Positions 42,214 to 51,386 of a stretch of DNA of 64,000 nucleotides are shown here, one piece after another. The notes beneath the pieces were generated by a model. The model worked only from the letters and a program-made list of their open reading frames with translations. It was not told the DNA's origin and did not search any database. Within the stretch, counting starts at the first letter, position 1. Every line of letters begins with the position of its first letter. The stretch is from Undibacterium piscinae (lineage in GTDB: Bacteria; Pseudomonadota; Gammaproteobacteria; Burkholderiales; Burkholderiaceae_D): positions 1,798,001-1,862,000 of the forward strand of contig CP051152.1 of the NCBI GenBank assembly GCA_003970805.2, read 5' to 3'. The position numbers and the translations under genes are program-made.

Positions 42214-43914
42214 ATGATTCCCATTTTCCCGGTCGCTACAGACAGAGAGTTAAAGCGCAGGCAAAGCAAAGGTCGTCAGCTTGATCCGGTAGCGCTGGCA
42301 GAAGTGCGTGCCATGCTAGGTGATGCATCACGCCAAAAAGATTTGCTGATACAGCATCTTCACACCATTAATGACCAGCTCGGAAAGTTGCCGTTAGCGC
42401 ATCTGGCCGCACTGGCACATGAAATGCGGCTGGCGCAAACTGAAGTGTTCGAGGTTGCCAGCTTTTACCATCACTTCGATATCTGCCAGGATGGCGCGAG
42501 CATCGCCGCTCTCACCTTACGCGTCTGCGACAGCCTGTCTTGCGAAATGGCCGGCTCACTGCAACTAATCGAACGTCTGCAAGCCAGCCTGGATAAAGAC
42601 ATACGGATACAGCGCGTGCCCTGCATAGGCCGCTGCGAACAGGCACCCGCCGCCATGCTGGGGCAACATGCATTGCCACAGGCTGATATCAACAACGTAC
42701 AGCTAGCGCTGGCACAACAACAAACCAGCGCCAGCATTCCGCCTTATCTTGACTATGCAGGGTATCTGGCACAAGGCGGCTATCTGCAATTACAAGACTG
42801 TCATCAAGGCAAGATAGAAAAAGAGACGCTGGTTTCATTGATGGAAGACTCCGGCTTGCGCGGCTTGGGTGGGGCAGGCTTTCCGGCCGGAAGAAAATGG
42901 CGCATCGTCGCCGCCCAAGCGGCACCGCGCTTAATGGCAGTGAATATCGACGAAGGCGAACCCGGCACGTTTAAGGACCGCACCTATCTTGAACGCGATC
43001 CGCATCGCTTTCTGGAGGGAATGCTGATCGCCGCATGGGCCGTGGATATTGCCGACGTCTACATTTACCTGCGTGACGAATACCATGGCTGCCGCATTAT
43101 GCTGGAGGCTGAACTGGCCAAGCTGCAGCAAGCGCCACCGGTAGCAAACCTGCCGCGCCTGCATCTGCGCCGCGGTGCCGGTGCCTATATCTGCGGCGAA
43201 GAATCAGCGATGATCGCCTCGATAGAAGGCAAGCGCGGCCTGCCCCGTTTGCGTCCGCCGTATGTAGCGCAGGTCGGTCTGTTTAATCACCCCACCCTGG
43301 TGCACAATTTTGAAACCCTGTACTGGGTCAGCGATCTGGTAAAAAAGGGTAGCGCCTGGTTTAAGCAGGAAGGCCGCAACGGTCGCAGCGGCTTGCGTTC
43401 GTTTTCTGTTTCAGGCCGCGTCAGTAAGCCTGGCGTGTATCTGGCGCCAGCCGGAATTTCCGTCACCGAATTAATTGAAGAATATGCCGGTGGCATGCAA
43501 GGCGGCCATCAGCTCTACGCCTATCTGCCGGGCGGTGCCTCCGGCGGCATCTTGCCGGCATCGCTGGGCCACCTGCCGCTCGATTTTGATACCCTGCAGG
43601 CACATGGCTGCTTTATCGGCTCAGCGGCCGTGATCGTCCTGTCGCAACACGATAGCGCGATAACTGCCGCCCGCAACATGATGGCTTTTTTCAAGTACGA
43701 ATCCTGCGGTCAATGTACGCCCTGCCGCGTCGGTACCGCCAAGGCGCTCGAACTGATTTCGCAACAGGCCTGGGACATCCCGCTACTCAATGACTTATCG
43801 GCGGCAATGCGCGACGCCTCGATTTGCGGTCTGGGACAGGCGGCACCAAATCCCGTTGATTGCGTGATCCGCTATTTCCCGCACGAATTGCAGTCGACAG
43901 GGGAAAGCGCATGA
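42214..43914 (+). CDS. NAD-dependent formate dehydrogenase, fused gamma-beta (NuoE-NuoF-like) subunit
   Basis: About 566 residues carrying two usually separate subunits. Residues 1-150 resemble NuoE/FdsG: EVASFYHHFDI, with a [2Fe-2S] set CDSLSCEMAG and CIGRCEQAPA. The rest is NuoF/FdsB. It has the FMN/NADH motif GLRGLGGAGFPAGRKW with VNIDEGEPGTFKDR, then RRGAGAYICGEESAMIASIEG. The [4Fe-4S] motif is ESCGQCTPCRVG with a later Cys (ASICGLG). It passes electrons from formate oxidation to NAD. The ATG at 42214 (MIPIFPVATD) fits better than the frame start at 42172. Its stop overlaps the next ATG (ATGA). Confidence 0.87.
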   Translation: MIPIFPVATDRELKRRQSKGRQLDPVALAEVRAMLGDASRQKDLLIQHLHTINDQLGKLPLAHLAALAHEMRLAQTEVFEVASFYHHFDICQDGASIAALTLRVCDSLSCEMAGSLQLIERLQASLDKDIRIQRVPCIGRCEQAPAAMLGQHALPQADINNVQLALAQQQTSASIPPYLDYAGYLAQGGYLQLQDCHQGKIEKETLVSLMEDSGLRGLGGAGFPAGRKWRIVAAQAAPRLMAVNIDEGEPGTFKDRTYLERDPHRFLEGMLIAAWAVDIADVYIYLRDEYHGCRIMLEAELAKLQQAPPVANLPRLHLRRGAGAYICGEESAMIASIEGKRGLPRLRPPYVAQVGLFNHPTLVHNFETLYWVSDLVKKGSAWFKQEGRNGRSGLRSFSVSGRVSKPGVYLAPAGISVTELIEEYAGGMQGGHQLYAYLPGGASGGILPASLGHLPLDFDTLQAHGCFIGSAAVIVLSQHDSAITAARNMMAFFKYESCGQCTPCRVGTAKALELISQQAWDIPLLNDLSAAMRDASICGLGQAAPNPVDCVIRYFPHELQSTGESA

Positions 43915-46775
43915 ACGAGCTCAAACCAAACACGACAACAAATACAACGACGATGGAAATACGCCTCAACGGCCAGACCGTGAGCTGTGAGAGCGATGAA
44001 AACCTACTCGGTATCGCCAAGCGTGCTGGCATAGAAATCCCTCATTTATGCTATCAGGAAGGGATGGCAGCGGCTGGCAACTGCCGCGCCTGCATGGTAG
44101 AGATCAAAGGCGAAAGGACTCTGGCGCCCTCGTGCTGCCGCTACGCCACGCCAGGCATGGAGGTGATTACCGATAGTCCGCGCGCCAGCCATGCCAGAAA
44201 AATGGTGCTGGAATTGCTACTGTCCGATGCCGCACCCGCCACTCCCGATCAACATAGCGAGCGCAACGAGTTAATCATCCAGGCGAACCAGATTGGTCTG
44301 AACGGTTCGCGCTTTGCCGCCCGTCCTGAGTCACAAAAAAACTTTGCACGCGACCAGTCGCACCCGGCGATCCATGTCAATCTCGACGCCTGTATACTCT
44401 GCACGCGTTGCGTACGCGCCTGCCGTGAGGTGCAGGTCAATGACGTGATAGGCCTGGCTTTCCGCGGTTCCGACAGCAAGATCGTGTTCGACATGGATGA
44501 TGCTCTGGGAGCCTCCACCTGCGTCGCCTGCGGTGAATGCGTACAAGCCTGCCCGACCGGCGCACTCCTGCCCGCCAGCGCCAAAGCGCAGCAATTACCG
44601 GATAAAAAAGTTGATTCACTGTGCCCGTATTGCGGGGTCGGTTGCCAGCTCACTTACCATATCAAAGACCAGCAAATCATCGCCGTAGAAGGCCGCGACG
44701 GCCCAGCCAATCATGCGCGCTTATGCGTGAAAGGCCGCTATGGCTTCGATTACGCGCACCATCCGCAACGCCTGACCGTGCCGCTGATACGTCGCAGCGA
44801 CGCACCCAAACGCGCCGATCTGGAAATCGACCCGGCCAATATCATGCAGGTATTCAGGGAAGCCAGTTGGGAAGAGGCGCTTAACTTTGCAGCGGGAAAA
44901 TTAGTCACATTACGCGACCAGCACGGCAAAAGATCACTGGCCGGGTTTGGCTCGGCCAAAGGCAGCAATGAAGAAGCCTACCTGTTTCAGAAGCTGGTGC
45001 GGGTAGGCTTTGGCAGCAATAACGTCGATCATTGCACGCGCCTGTGTCACGCCTCTTCGGTCGCCGCCTTACTGGAAGGTCTGGGTTCCGGTGGCGTTTC
45101 CAACCCTGTCATGGATGTCGCGCTGGCCGAAGTCATCATCGTGATCGGCGCCAACCCTGGCGTGAATCACCCGGTGGGTGCCAGCTGGATCAAGAATGCG
45201 ATAAAACAAGGCAGCAAGCTGATCGTCTGCGATCCGCGCCGTTCCGGCCTGGCGCGCCAGGCTCATCGCTTCCTGCAATTTACCCCGGATACCGATGTCG
45301 CCCTGCTTAACGCCATGATGCACGTCATCATAGAAGAAGACCTGATAGACCATGCGTTTATCGAACAGCGCACCAGCGGCTTTGAAGCCATCAGACAAAA
45401 TGTCTTAAGCTATACGCCCGAACTGATGGCGCCGCTCTGCGGCATAGACGCCGGCACCATACGCGAGGTTGCCAGGCTATATGCCAGCGCCAGAACGGCG
45501 ATGATATTCTGGGGCATGGGAGTATCACAGCATATTCATGGCACCGACAATGTGCGTTGCCTGATCGCGTTGGCGTTGATGACGGGCCAGATCGGCAGAC
45601 CGGGCACAGGGCTGCATCCCTTGCGCGGCCAAAACAACGTACAGGGCGCCTCGGATGCCGGTCTGATTCCCATGATGTTCCCCGATTACCAGCGGGTCGC
45701 CGATCCCGCCAATATCACCAAATTTGAACAGGCCTGGCAACTGGCGCCGGGCACGCTCGACACCCAGCCGGGATTGACGGTAGTGGAAATCATGCATGCG
45801 ATCGTGCAAGACGAGCCGCAAGGGAAAATCCGCGGCATGTACATCATGGGCGAAAACCCGGCGATGTCTGACCCCGATGTCAATCAGGCACGCGCTTCGC
45901 TGGCAGCCCTCGAGCATCTGGTGGTACAAGATATTTTCCTGACCGAAACCGCCTGTTTCGCCGATGTCATTTTGCCGGCCTCGGCCTTCCCCGAAAAGAC
46001 CGGCAGCTTCACCAACACCGACCGCACCATACAATTGGGGCGTCAAGCCATAGAGCCGCCGGGTGCCGCCAGGCAAGACCTGTGGATCATCCAACAAATT
46101 GCCGCACGCATGGGACTAGCCTGGAACTACCCGCAGGTCTCCGATGTGTTTGAAGAAATGCGTCACACCATGCCCGACATCGCCGGCATTAGCTGGCAAA
46201 GGCTGGAACGCGATGGCGCCGTCACCTACCCCTGCCTGCATGAAGAAGATGCCGGTGAAGCAGTAGTGTTCACTTCGCACTTTCCGACCAAGGATGGCCG
46301 CGCCAGATTTGTCGCCGCCGGCCTGATCCCGGCCAATGAAAAGCCCGATGCCAACTACCCTATGGTACTGATCACCGGCAGGCAACTGGAGCACTGGCAT
46401 ACCGGCAGCATGACGCGCCGTACCGCAGTGCTCGATACCCTGGAACCCGATCCGGTGGCGCTGATCCATGCCGATGACTTACTGGCCTTACAGATCGCAC
46501 CCGGTGACATCATCACGCTTACTTCAAGGCGCGGCGAGGTCAGCCTGTATGCGCGCGCCGATAATAGTTCACCACGAGGCTCGGTGTTTGTGCCATTCTG
46601 CTACTACGAGGCGGCGATCAACAAACTGACTAACTCCGCACTCGACCCCTATGGAAAAATTCCTGAATTCAAATACTGTGCGGTCAAGATCGTGGCCGGT
46701 GGCGAGATCCCCAAACAAACCAGCTTTGGCGGAGGTCAGGCGATGGAATCAAAAGAAAACAGGCATCAGACCTAA
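43911..46775 (+). CDS. fdsA: Formate dehydrogenase alpha subunit (molybdo/tungsto enzyme)
   Basis: A 954-residue catalytic subunit oxidising formate to CO2. The N-terminus is a [2Fe-2S] ferredoxin domain (CYQEGMAAAGNCRACMVEI), then a NuoG-like iron-sulfur region (CILCTRCVRACREVQ, CVACGECVQACPTGAL). The molybdopterin core starts with CPYCGVGCQLTY. The active-site Cys and His lie in DHCTRLCHASS, where some relatives use selenocysteine. MGWGVS-type sequence (FWGMGVSQHIHGTD) and the C-terminal ITGRQLEHWHTGSMTRR are typical. The start ATG overlaps the previous stop. The usual fdsC (fdhD-like) and fdsD genes do not follow; a terminator and an IS do. Confidence 0.92.
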   Translation: MNELKPNTTTNTTTMEIRLNGQTVSCESDENLLGIAKRAGIEIPHLCYQEGMAAAGNCRACMVEIKGERTLAPSCCRYATPGMEVITDSPRASHARKMVLELLLSDAAPATPDQHSERNELIIQANQIGLNGSRFAARPESQKNFARDQSHPAIHVNLDACILCTRCVRACREVQVNDVIGLAFRGSDSKIVFDMDDALGASTCVACGECVQACPTGALLPASAKAQQLPDKKVDSLCPYCGVGCQLTYHIKDQQIIAVEGRDGPANHARLCVKGRYGFDYAHHPQRLTVPLIRRSDAPKRADLEIDPANIMQVFREASWEEALNFAAGKLVTLRDQHGKRSLAGFGSAKGSNEEAYLFQKLVRVGFGSNNVDHCTRLCHASSVAALLEGLGSGGVSNPVMDVALAEVIIVIGANPGVNHPVGASWIKNAIKQGSKLIVCDPRRSGLARQAHRFLQFTPDTDVALLNAMMHVIIEEDLIDHAFIEQRTSGFEAIRQNVLSYTPELMAPLCGIDAGTIREVARLYASARTAMIFWGMGVSQHIHGTDNVRCLIALALMTGQIGRPGTGLHPLRGQNNVQGASDAGLIPMMFPDYQRVADPANITKFEQAWQLAPGTLDTQPGLTVVEIMHAIVQDEPQGKIRGMYIMGENPAMSDPDVNQARASLAALEHLVVQDIFLTETACFADVILPASAFPEKTGSFTNTDRTIQLGRQAIEPPGAARQDLWIIQQIAARMGLAWNYPQVSDVFEEMRHTMPDIAGISWQRLERDGAVTYPCLHEEDAGEAVVFTSHFPTKDGRARFVAAGLIPANEKPDANYPMVLITGRQLEHWHTGSMTRRTAVLDTLEPDPVALIHADDLLALQIAPGDIITLTSRRGEVSLYARADNSSPRGSVFVPFCYYEAAINKLTNSALDPYGKIPEFKYCAVKIVAGGEIPKQTSFGGGQAMESKENRHQT

Positions 46776-46780
46776 GCAAT

Positions 46781-46793
46781 AAAAAAGCCGCCT
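46781..46793. terminator. Left half of a terminator split by the IS
   Basis: AAAAAA-GCCGCCT (46781-46793) pairs with AGGCGGC-TTTTTTT at 48257-48270 on the other side of the IS. Joined, they give a 7-bp stem with a loop of about 9 nt between the convergent fdsA and TonB-receptor genes. Confidence 0.75.
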
Positions 46794-46834
46794 GATAAAT
46801 GAACTGACCCCATTAAGTTGGACAGATTAATTGC

Positions 46835-47671
46835 TTAGGTTACCAAGGGCTGGGTTCTGTATTGCACAGGGCTCAGCCCTTTTAGTTTCATCTTAATGCG
46901 ATCGTAATTATAGTAGTGAATATACTTTGCCAGCCCTTTTTGAAGCTCATCAATGCTTTTAAATTTGTCGAGGTAAAAATACTCAGACTTCAGCACTGCA
47001 AAAAAGCTTTCCATCGCTGCATTGTCGAGACAGTTTCCTTTGCGTGACATGCTCTGTGTGACTTGATTTTTCCCGAGTAGCCGTTGGTAGGCGGGCATTC
47101 GATATTGCCACCCCTGATCCGAATGCAAGACTGGCTTTTCGCCTGGCTTTAATTTGACCAACGCTTTCTTGAGCATGTTGCTCACCATTTCAAACACCGG
47201 GCGTCTGGACGTCTCATAGGCAATAATTTCGCCATTGTACAAATCCAATACCGGGGAGAGATACAACTTTTCTCTGGCAACATTAAATTCCGTCACATCC
47301 GTTACCCACTTCTGATTCGGCTCTTGTGCCTCGAACTGACGTTGTAAAATATTGGGCGCAGCACAGCCCACGTCGCCCTTGTAGGAACGGTATTTTTTGA
47401 TTCTGACCAGTGACTTGAGTCCGAGCGACGTCATCAATCTCTGCACTGTCTTGTGGTTTACAAGCGTACCCATTTTCTGGATGGTCGCGGTGATGCGCCT
47501 ATAACCATAACGCCCCTTATGGCGTGCGTAAATGCTGCGGATGCGGCCCTTCAAATCCGCATATTTATCTGCTGCCAGCAAGGCTTTCTGTTGATAGTAA
47601 AACGTACTGCGTGCCAGACCGGCAAGTTTGAGCAAGCCGGCTATCGGGTACTGCTGCCTTAGTTCTTGCAC
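46835..47671 (-). CDS. IS3-family transposase OrfB (DDE integrase domain)
   Basis: 278 residues. An N-terminal HTH_21 region (RSIYARHKGRYGYRRITATI) is followed by the rve catalytic domain. The DDE residues are visible: Asp in KWVTDVTEF, Asp in LHSDQGWQY and Glu in NAAMESFFAVLKSE. It is made mainly as an OrfAB fusion by -1 frameshifting in orfA. Its start abuts the orfA stop. The closest group appears to be IS150. Confidence 0.92.
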   Translation of the reverse strand: MQELRQQYPIAGLLKLAGLARSTFYYQQKALLAADKYADLKGRIRSIYARHKGRYGYRRITATIQKMGTLVNHKTVQRLMTSLGLKSLVRIKKYRSYKGDVGCAAPNILQRQFEAQEPNQKWVTDVTEFNVAREKLYLSPVLDLYNGEIIAYETSRRPVFEMVSNMLKKALVKLKPGEKPVLHSDQGWQYRMPAYQRLLGKNQVTQSMSRKGNCLDNAAMESFFAVLKSEYFYLDKFKSIDELQKGLAKYIHYYNYDRIKMKLKGLSPVQYRTQPLVT

Positions 47672-48198
47672 TACTTGCGCTTGTTGCGCGGTGTTGTCTG
47701 TGCTTGTTGCTGAACTAAGGCTTTTAACTTTTTTAGGTAGGCATTCTCCATGCGCAGATAAGCCACTTCCGCCAGCAATTCTTCGTGGCTGCGGCTTTCA
47801 TCTTCTTTGGCGTGCGGTGCTTTTGGTGTTGGTGGGGCTGACATGTTTTTAGGGCGTCCTCGGGTGCGTGGAGTTAAGGCGTCGATACCACCGCTATGAT
47901 AACTGCGTTCCCAGACTCCGAGGCAACCTGGGCTGCGGATATCAAACACGAGTGCGGTTTCTGCATAGGAGAGCTGCTGATCCCACATGTGTTGCAATAC
48001 CGAGAGCCTGAACTCCAGGTTGTAATGGCTGAACTTCTTTCCGAGACCTTCAGCGCCGTAGTGCTCGTAGCGCTTTACCCAGCGACGCACTATCGACCCA
48101 TTAATACAGTAATGCTGCCCGATGGCGTTGAAGCTGGTCGACTTGTTGAGATACCGTTTAACGACGCCTAATTTAAACTGCTTCGTGTACTTACTCAT
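47671..48198 (-). CDS. IS3-family OrfA (two helix-turn-helix domains)
   Basis: About 175 residues from the ATG at 48198 (MSKYTKQFKLGVVKRYL). Two HTH units (NAIGQHYCINGSIVRRWVKRYE and YAETALVFDIRSPGCLGVWE) bind the IS ends. A leucine-zipper-like helix follows (ELLAEVAYLRMENAYLKKLKAL). A slippery heptamer A-AAA-AAG lies in frame at 47728-47734. A -1 shift there reads through to ...QVVQELRQQYPIAG and into orfB, giving the active transposase. Confidence 0.88.
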   Translation of the reverse strand: MSKYTKQFKLGVVKRYLNKSTSFNAIGQHYCINGSIVRRWVKRYEHYGAEGLGKKFSHYNLEFRLSVLQHMWDQQLSYAETALVFDIRSPGCLGVWERSYHSGGIDALTPRTRGRPKNMSAPPTPKAPHAKEDESRSHEELLAEVAYLRMENAYLKKLKALVQQQAQTTPRNKRK

Positions 48199-48256
48199 AA
48201 AAACACCCCAAAAGTTAGGACTGGTGTCCAACTTTTGGGGTGCAGTTCATAAAACT

Positions 48257-48270
48257 AGGCGGCTTTTTTT
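48257..48270. terminator. Right half of the IS-split terminator
   Basis: AGGCGGC-TTTTTTT, the partner of 46781-46793. On the minus strand it begins 17 bp after the TonB-receptor stop. Confidence 0.75.
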
Positions 48271-48286
48271 AATGACGACTCAACGA

Positions 48287-50962
48287 TTAAAAAGCATAGC
48301 TGGCTCGAACATAGTAAGCGCGGCCGACCGGGTCGGTATAGCGTGGATCATAGCCCTTTTGAAACAAAGTACCCTGATTGGAGAACGGAGGATCTGTGTT
48401 CAGCAAGTTCTTGATTCCAGCAGTCAAGGTCAGGTTCTTAAAGCCCGTATATCCGCCGGAAAGATTCCAGAGGCTGTAAGTATTAACCTCTTGTTTATAC
48501 TCGGCAGCGACTGAATTCTGATCTGTATAACCAGATTTATAGGATTGCGCCAAAGTAGCGTTCCAGTTACTTAAACGCCAGTTAACGGACGCATTATGCC
48601 GCCACTTAAACACAGGCCCGCTATTACCATAATTGCCAACGTTATCAAAGAAAGTCCCGTTACGTTCATTTTGGTACTCATAGTTATTCACGTAGGTGCC
48701 ATCAAAAGAAATAGCAAAGTTACCAAAAGAAGTTTTTGGTATTCTGTATGCGATACCGATATCTAGGCCCGACGTTTTTACTTCTCCGAGATTTTCGTTT
48801 TTATCTAAAATTGCATTCGGCGTGCCATCTGCAAAACGTAAAAATCTGTCTTTGTATTTTTCATAGTTGGCATAAATGACGGCTTCATCCAGCGGTGCAA
48901 TTTTATCGGTCAAATGGATATTCCAATAATCGACTGCCATAGTGATTTCCGGGATAGGTTCGATCACGATCCCAAGGGAGAAAGTTTTCGATTTTTCCGG
49001 TTTCAAATCTAAATTTCCGCCTTGCAATTTGTACTGCTGCAATTCGCAATCACGCAGAGGATTAGCGCCGGGCAAAGAAGCGATTTTCCCACCTGGACAG
49101 AACACCGGATCGCTGTATTCATTGCTAGTGTCGTTTCTTGATGGAGGAGCCGTTTTCTCAAATAATGTCGGCGCACGGAAACCAGTGCTTGCCGATGCTC
49201 GCAACAAAACTTCTTTAGTTGGCTGATAACGTGCTCCCACTTTTGGATTGAAAGTGTTGCCGACATCACTGTAATTATCAAAGCGACCGGCGACTTGAAT
49301 CTCAAAATCTTTAGCCAACGGAATGCCGACCTCGCCAAAAACCGCCTCGATATTGCGACTACCTGATTTAGGCAGTGAACTCGACAGACCGGAGCTTGAT
49401 GCCTGCGAAGCGATGGCAGTATTTACATCGAAAGTAGCTTTTTCATTACGAAGCTCTGCACCGAATGCGACAGCTAACTTGCCCCCAGCCATCTGCATCA
49501 ATTCGCGACTAGCCTTAAAGTCGATGCCTGTAGTGGTCACATTGGCACTTTGAACCTCGCCACGTAAAGCGGTACTTGCTAGGTAAGCTTTGCCCGCAGC
49601 ATCCTGAAGCGCAAACGGATTCAAAATTCCATCGGCAACGCCGGCAGCAAAGGATGAATCTTTGACATAACCGCCAACAAAATTCTCTGACGATTTACTG
49701 ACCGAATAAGTGACGCCCGTTTTATAGTCCCAATCGGCCACCACGCCTTCCAATCCTAATACGACGCGATCAGCCTCGCCTTTGGAGTCAATCGCTCTTT
49801 GCCCCGCTTCCAGTGGGCGCCAATTAACTGACAAAGGATCTCCGCTCAAGCCAGGCTGTGCAGGAACACCACCCGATTTTCCTGGATAGTATTTACTTGT
49901 ACTGGGTAACACCAAACCTGTCTGAGGAGGAGGAGCGGTACGAGAATTGACCGAATTTTCAGAATGCAATAATTCTACGGTCGCTAGGTGGTTGTTTCCC
50001 AACTTCATGGTGCCTTTGGCGAAAACAGCTGTTTGTTCGCTGCTAGGTAGGTCATCAATCAGACGCGTGTAATCCTGGCGACAAGTGGTGCCGCCAGCCT
50101 TAGGCACGGAATAAGGGGGATTACAACCCGAGGCATATCCCGGGTTACCCGCGATGTCCGCTGTCGCATCGAAGTAATTTCCCGGAAACGTCGTTCCGCT
50201 TGTCAGGAACACACCGCGACTCGGAATCACGCCGGTCTTGGAAAACTCCCTATCAGCCGAAGTAATAACCGCCTGCTTATGGTAATCAACGACGCCAAAC
50301 ACGTTATAGCCGTCTTTATTAAGGTCACCAAAGCCGCCAGTCAAATTCACTCGTTTCTCTTCGCCGCCAGTACTACGTGGCTGAACTAGCTCACCGGAAA
50401 CGATCACGCCTTTGAATGAACGCTTGGTAATAAAATTAATGACTCCACCAATTGCGTCCGTGCCATAAATAGCGGAGGCGCCATCGCGCAAGACTTCCAC
50501 GCGGTCCAGGGCCGCAATCGGGATAATATTCAAATCGACACTGGCACCATCATAAGGATGATTGGCGATACGGCGACCATTCAACAAAACCAAAGTCTTG
50601 TCACCACCCAAACCACGTAAATCGGCGCTCGCTTGCCCTCCTGTCGGGAGTCCGCTGGAATTACCACCAACCGCATTGCCGCTACCGAGTCCGGATTGGT
50701 TAGAGGGCAATTTACTAAGTACTTCTTGTGCAGTAGTCAGGCCCTGCTTGATAAATTCTTCCGCTTTTATCACCGTCAGAGGGGTCGATGTTTCAGAGAC
50801 TATACGTTTTATGGAGGAACCGGTAACCTCCACTCGTTGCGGCTCGACACCGTTTTCCTGAGCCAGCACTGGCTGACAGAGCAGCCCAACTGTAGCAACC
50901 ATACTTCCAGCAAACATGGCACGCAAGGAATGGGATAAAACAGTTTCTCTAAACCTAATCAT
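48287..50962 (-). CDS. TonB-dependent outer-membrane receptor
   Basis: 891 residues. A signal peptide (MFAGSMVATVGLLCQPVLAQ) precedes a TonB-box-like segment (PQRVEVTGSSI). The plug domain has STPLTVIKAEEFIKQG, ADLRGLGGDKTLVLLNGRRI and VEVLRDGASAIYGTDAIGGVINFITK. The 22-strand barrel has FNPKVGARYQPTKEVLLRASASTGFRAPTLFE and ends in an aromatic residue (YYVRASYAF), needed for insertion by BamA. The plug resembles the large subgroup that takes up sugars, peptides or organic compounds; the substrate is unknown. It stands alone. Confidence 0.92.
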   Translation of the reverse strand: MIRFRETVLSHSLRAMFAGSMVATVGLLCQPVLAQENGVEPQRVEVTGSSIKRIVSETSTPLTVIKAEEFIKQGLTTAQEVLSKLPSNQSGLGSGNAVGGNSSGLPTGGQASADLRGLGGDKTLVLLNGRRIANHPYDGASVDLNIIPIAALDRVEVLRDGASAIYGTDAIGGVINFITKRSFKGVIVSGELVQPRSTGGEEKRVNLTGGFGDLNKDGYNVFGVVDYHKQAVITSADREFSKTGVIPSRGVFLTSGTTFPGNYFDATADIAGNPGYASGCNPPYSVPKAGGTTCRQDYTRLIDDLPSSEQTAVFAKGTMKLGNNHLATVELLHSENSVNSRTAPPPQTGLVLPSTSKYYPGKSGGVPAQPGLSGDPLSVNWRPLEAGQRAIDSKGEADRVVLGLEGVVADWDYKTGVTYSVSKSSENFVGGYVKDSSFAAGVADGILNPFALQDAAGKAYLASTALRGEVQSANVTTTGIDFKASRELMQMAGGKLAVAFGAELRNEKATFDVNTAIASQASSSGLSSSLPKSGSRNIEAVFGEVGIPLAKDFEIQVAGRFDNYSDVGNTFNPKVGARYQPTKEVLLRASASTGFRAPTLFEKTAPPSRNDTSNEYSDPVFCPGGKIASLPGANPLRDCELQQYKLQGGNLDLKPEKSKTFSLGIVIEPIPEITMAVDYWNIHLTDKIAPLDEAVIYANYEKYKDRFLRFADGTPNAILDKNENLGEVKTSGLDIGIAYRIPKTSFGNFAISFDGTYVNNYEYQNERNGTFFDNVGNYGNSGPVFKWRHNASVNWRLSNWNATLAQSYKSGYTDQNSVAAEYKQEVNTYSLWNLSGGYTGFKNLTLTAGIKNLLNTDPPFSNQGTLFQKGYDPRYTDPVGRAYYVRASYAF

Positions 50963-51386
50963 CGTCGCTCTCCGAATATATTATAGTTGCTTAAACTACA
51001 TTGTTTTATTGTGGTGTGAGTGTAATCACGCACTGATCATATGACGGTTTTTATCTGGACTGTTTGTAAGATTTTTTTTCAAATGCCGAATGCTTATGAA
51101 GTATTTTTTACCTTTTCACTCTACCCGTTAGCAATTTGGAAGCAAATCATCCAAAATAATGATACTAATTTTCGTTGTTCATTCACCACACAAATTGCAA
51201 TAAAAACATGTAAAAAATTTAGTTCTTATTCGATTCACATGGAACCAATATTCTCCTTTTCCCAAGATGCTAAAAATAACCAAGCGCTTTACATAAACAG
51301 TTAAACTCTTAACCACTTGCTTACGCTTGCAATAGAAGATACGAGCGCACTTTCCTGCATATTTTTTTTATTTTAATGAGGCCATC
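50963..51386. other. AT-rich divergent intergenic region
   Basis: About 420 bp between the TonB-receptor and rhodanese starts. One short plus-strand ORF (51041-51304) looks non-coding. Promoters for both genes must lie here; no clear boxes or dyads are seen. Confidence 0.5.

Larger units (their letters stand above)
46800..48249 (-). mobile_element. Complete IS3-family insertion sequence (IS150-like), 1450 bp
   Basis: The terminal inverted repeats are about 24 bp: TGAACTGACCCC-ATTAAGTTGGAC at the left and TGAACTGCACCCCAAAAGTTGGAC (minus strand, read in two parts TGAACTGCACCCC and AAAAGTTGGAC) at the right. A 4-bp direct repeat TAAA flanks the ends. It holds orfA and orfB with a -1 slippery site, both intact, so it may be active. 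Confidence 0.9.

Noticed and set aside
45525-46097. Minus-strand ORF of 190 codons
   Set aside because: Opposite the well-supported formate dehydrogenase alpha gene; no independent motifs.
46800-48249. Five-base target duplication around the IS
   Set aside because: Only TAAA is repeated on both sides; the next base differs.
51041-51304. ORF of 87 codons in the TonB-receptor/rhodanese gap
   Set aside because: AT-rich, no ribosome-binding site, composition unlike neighbouring genes.
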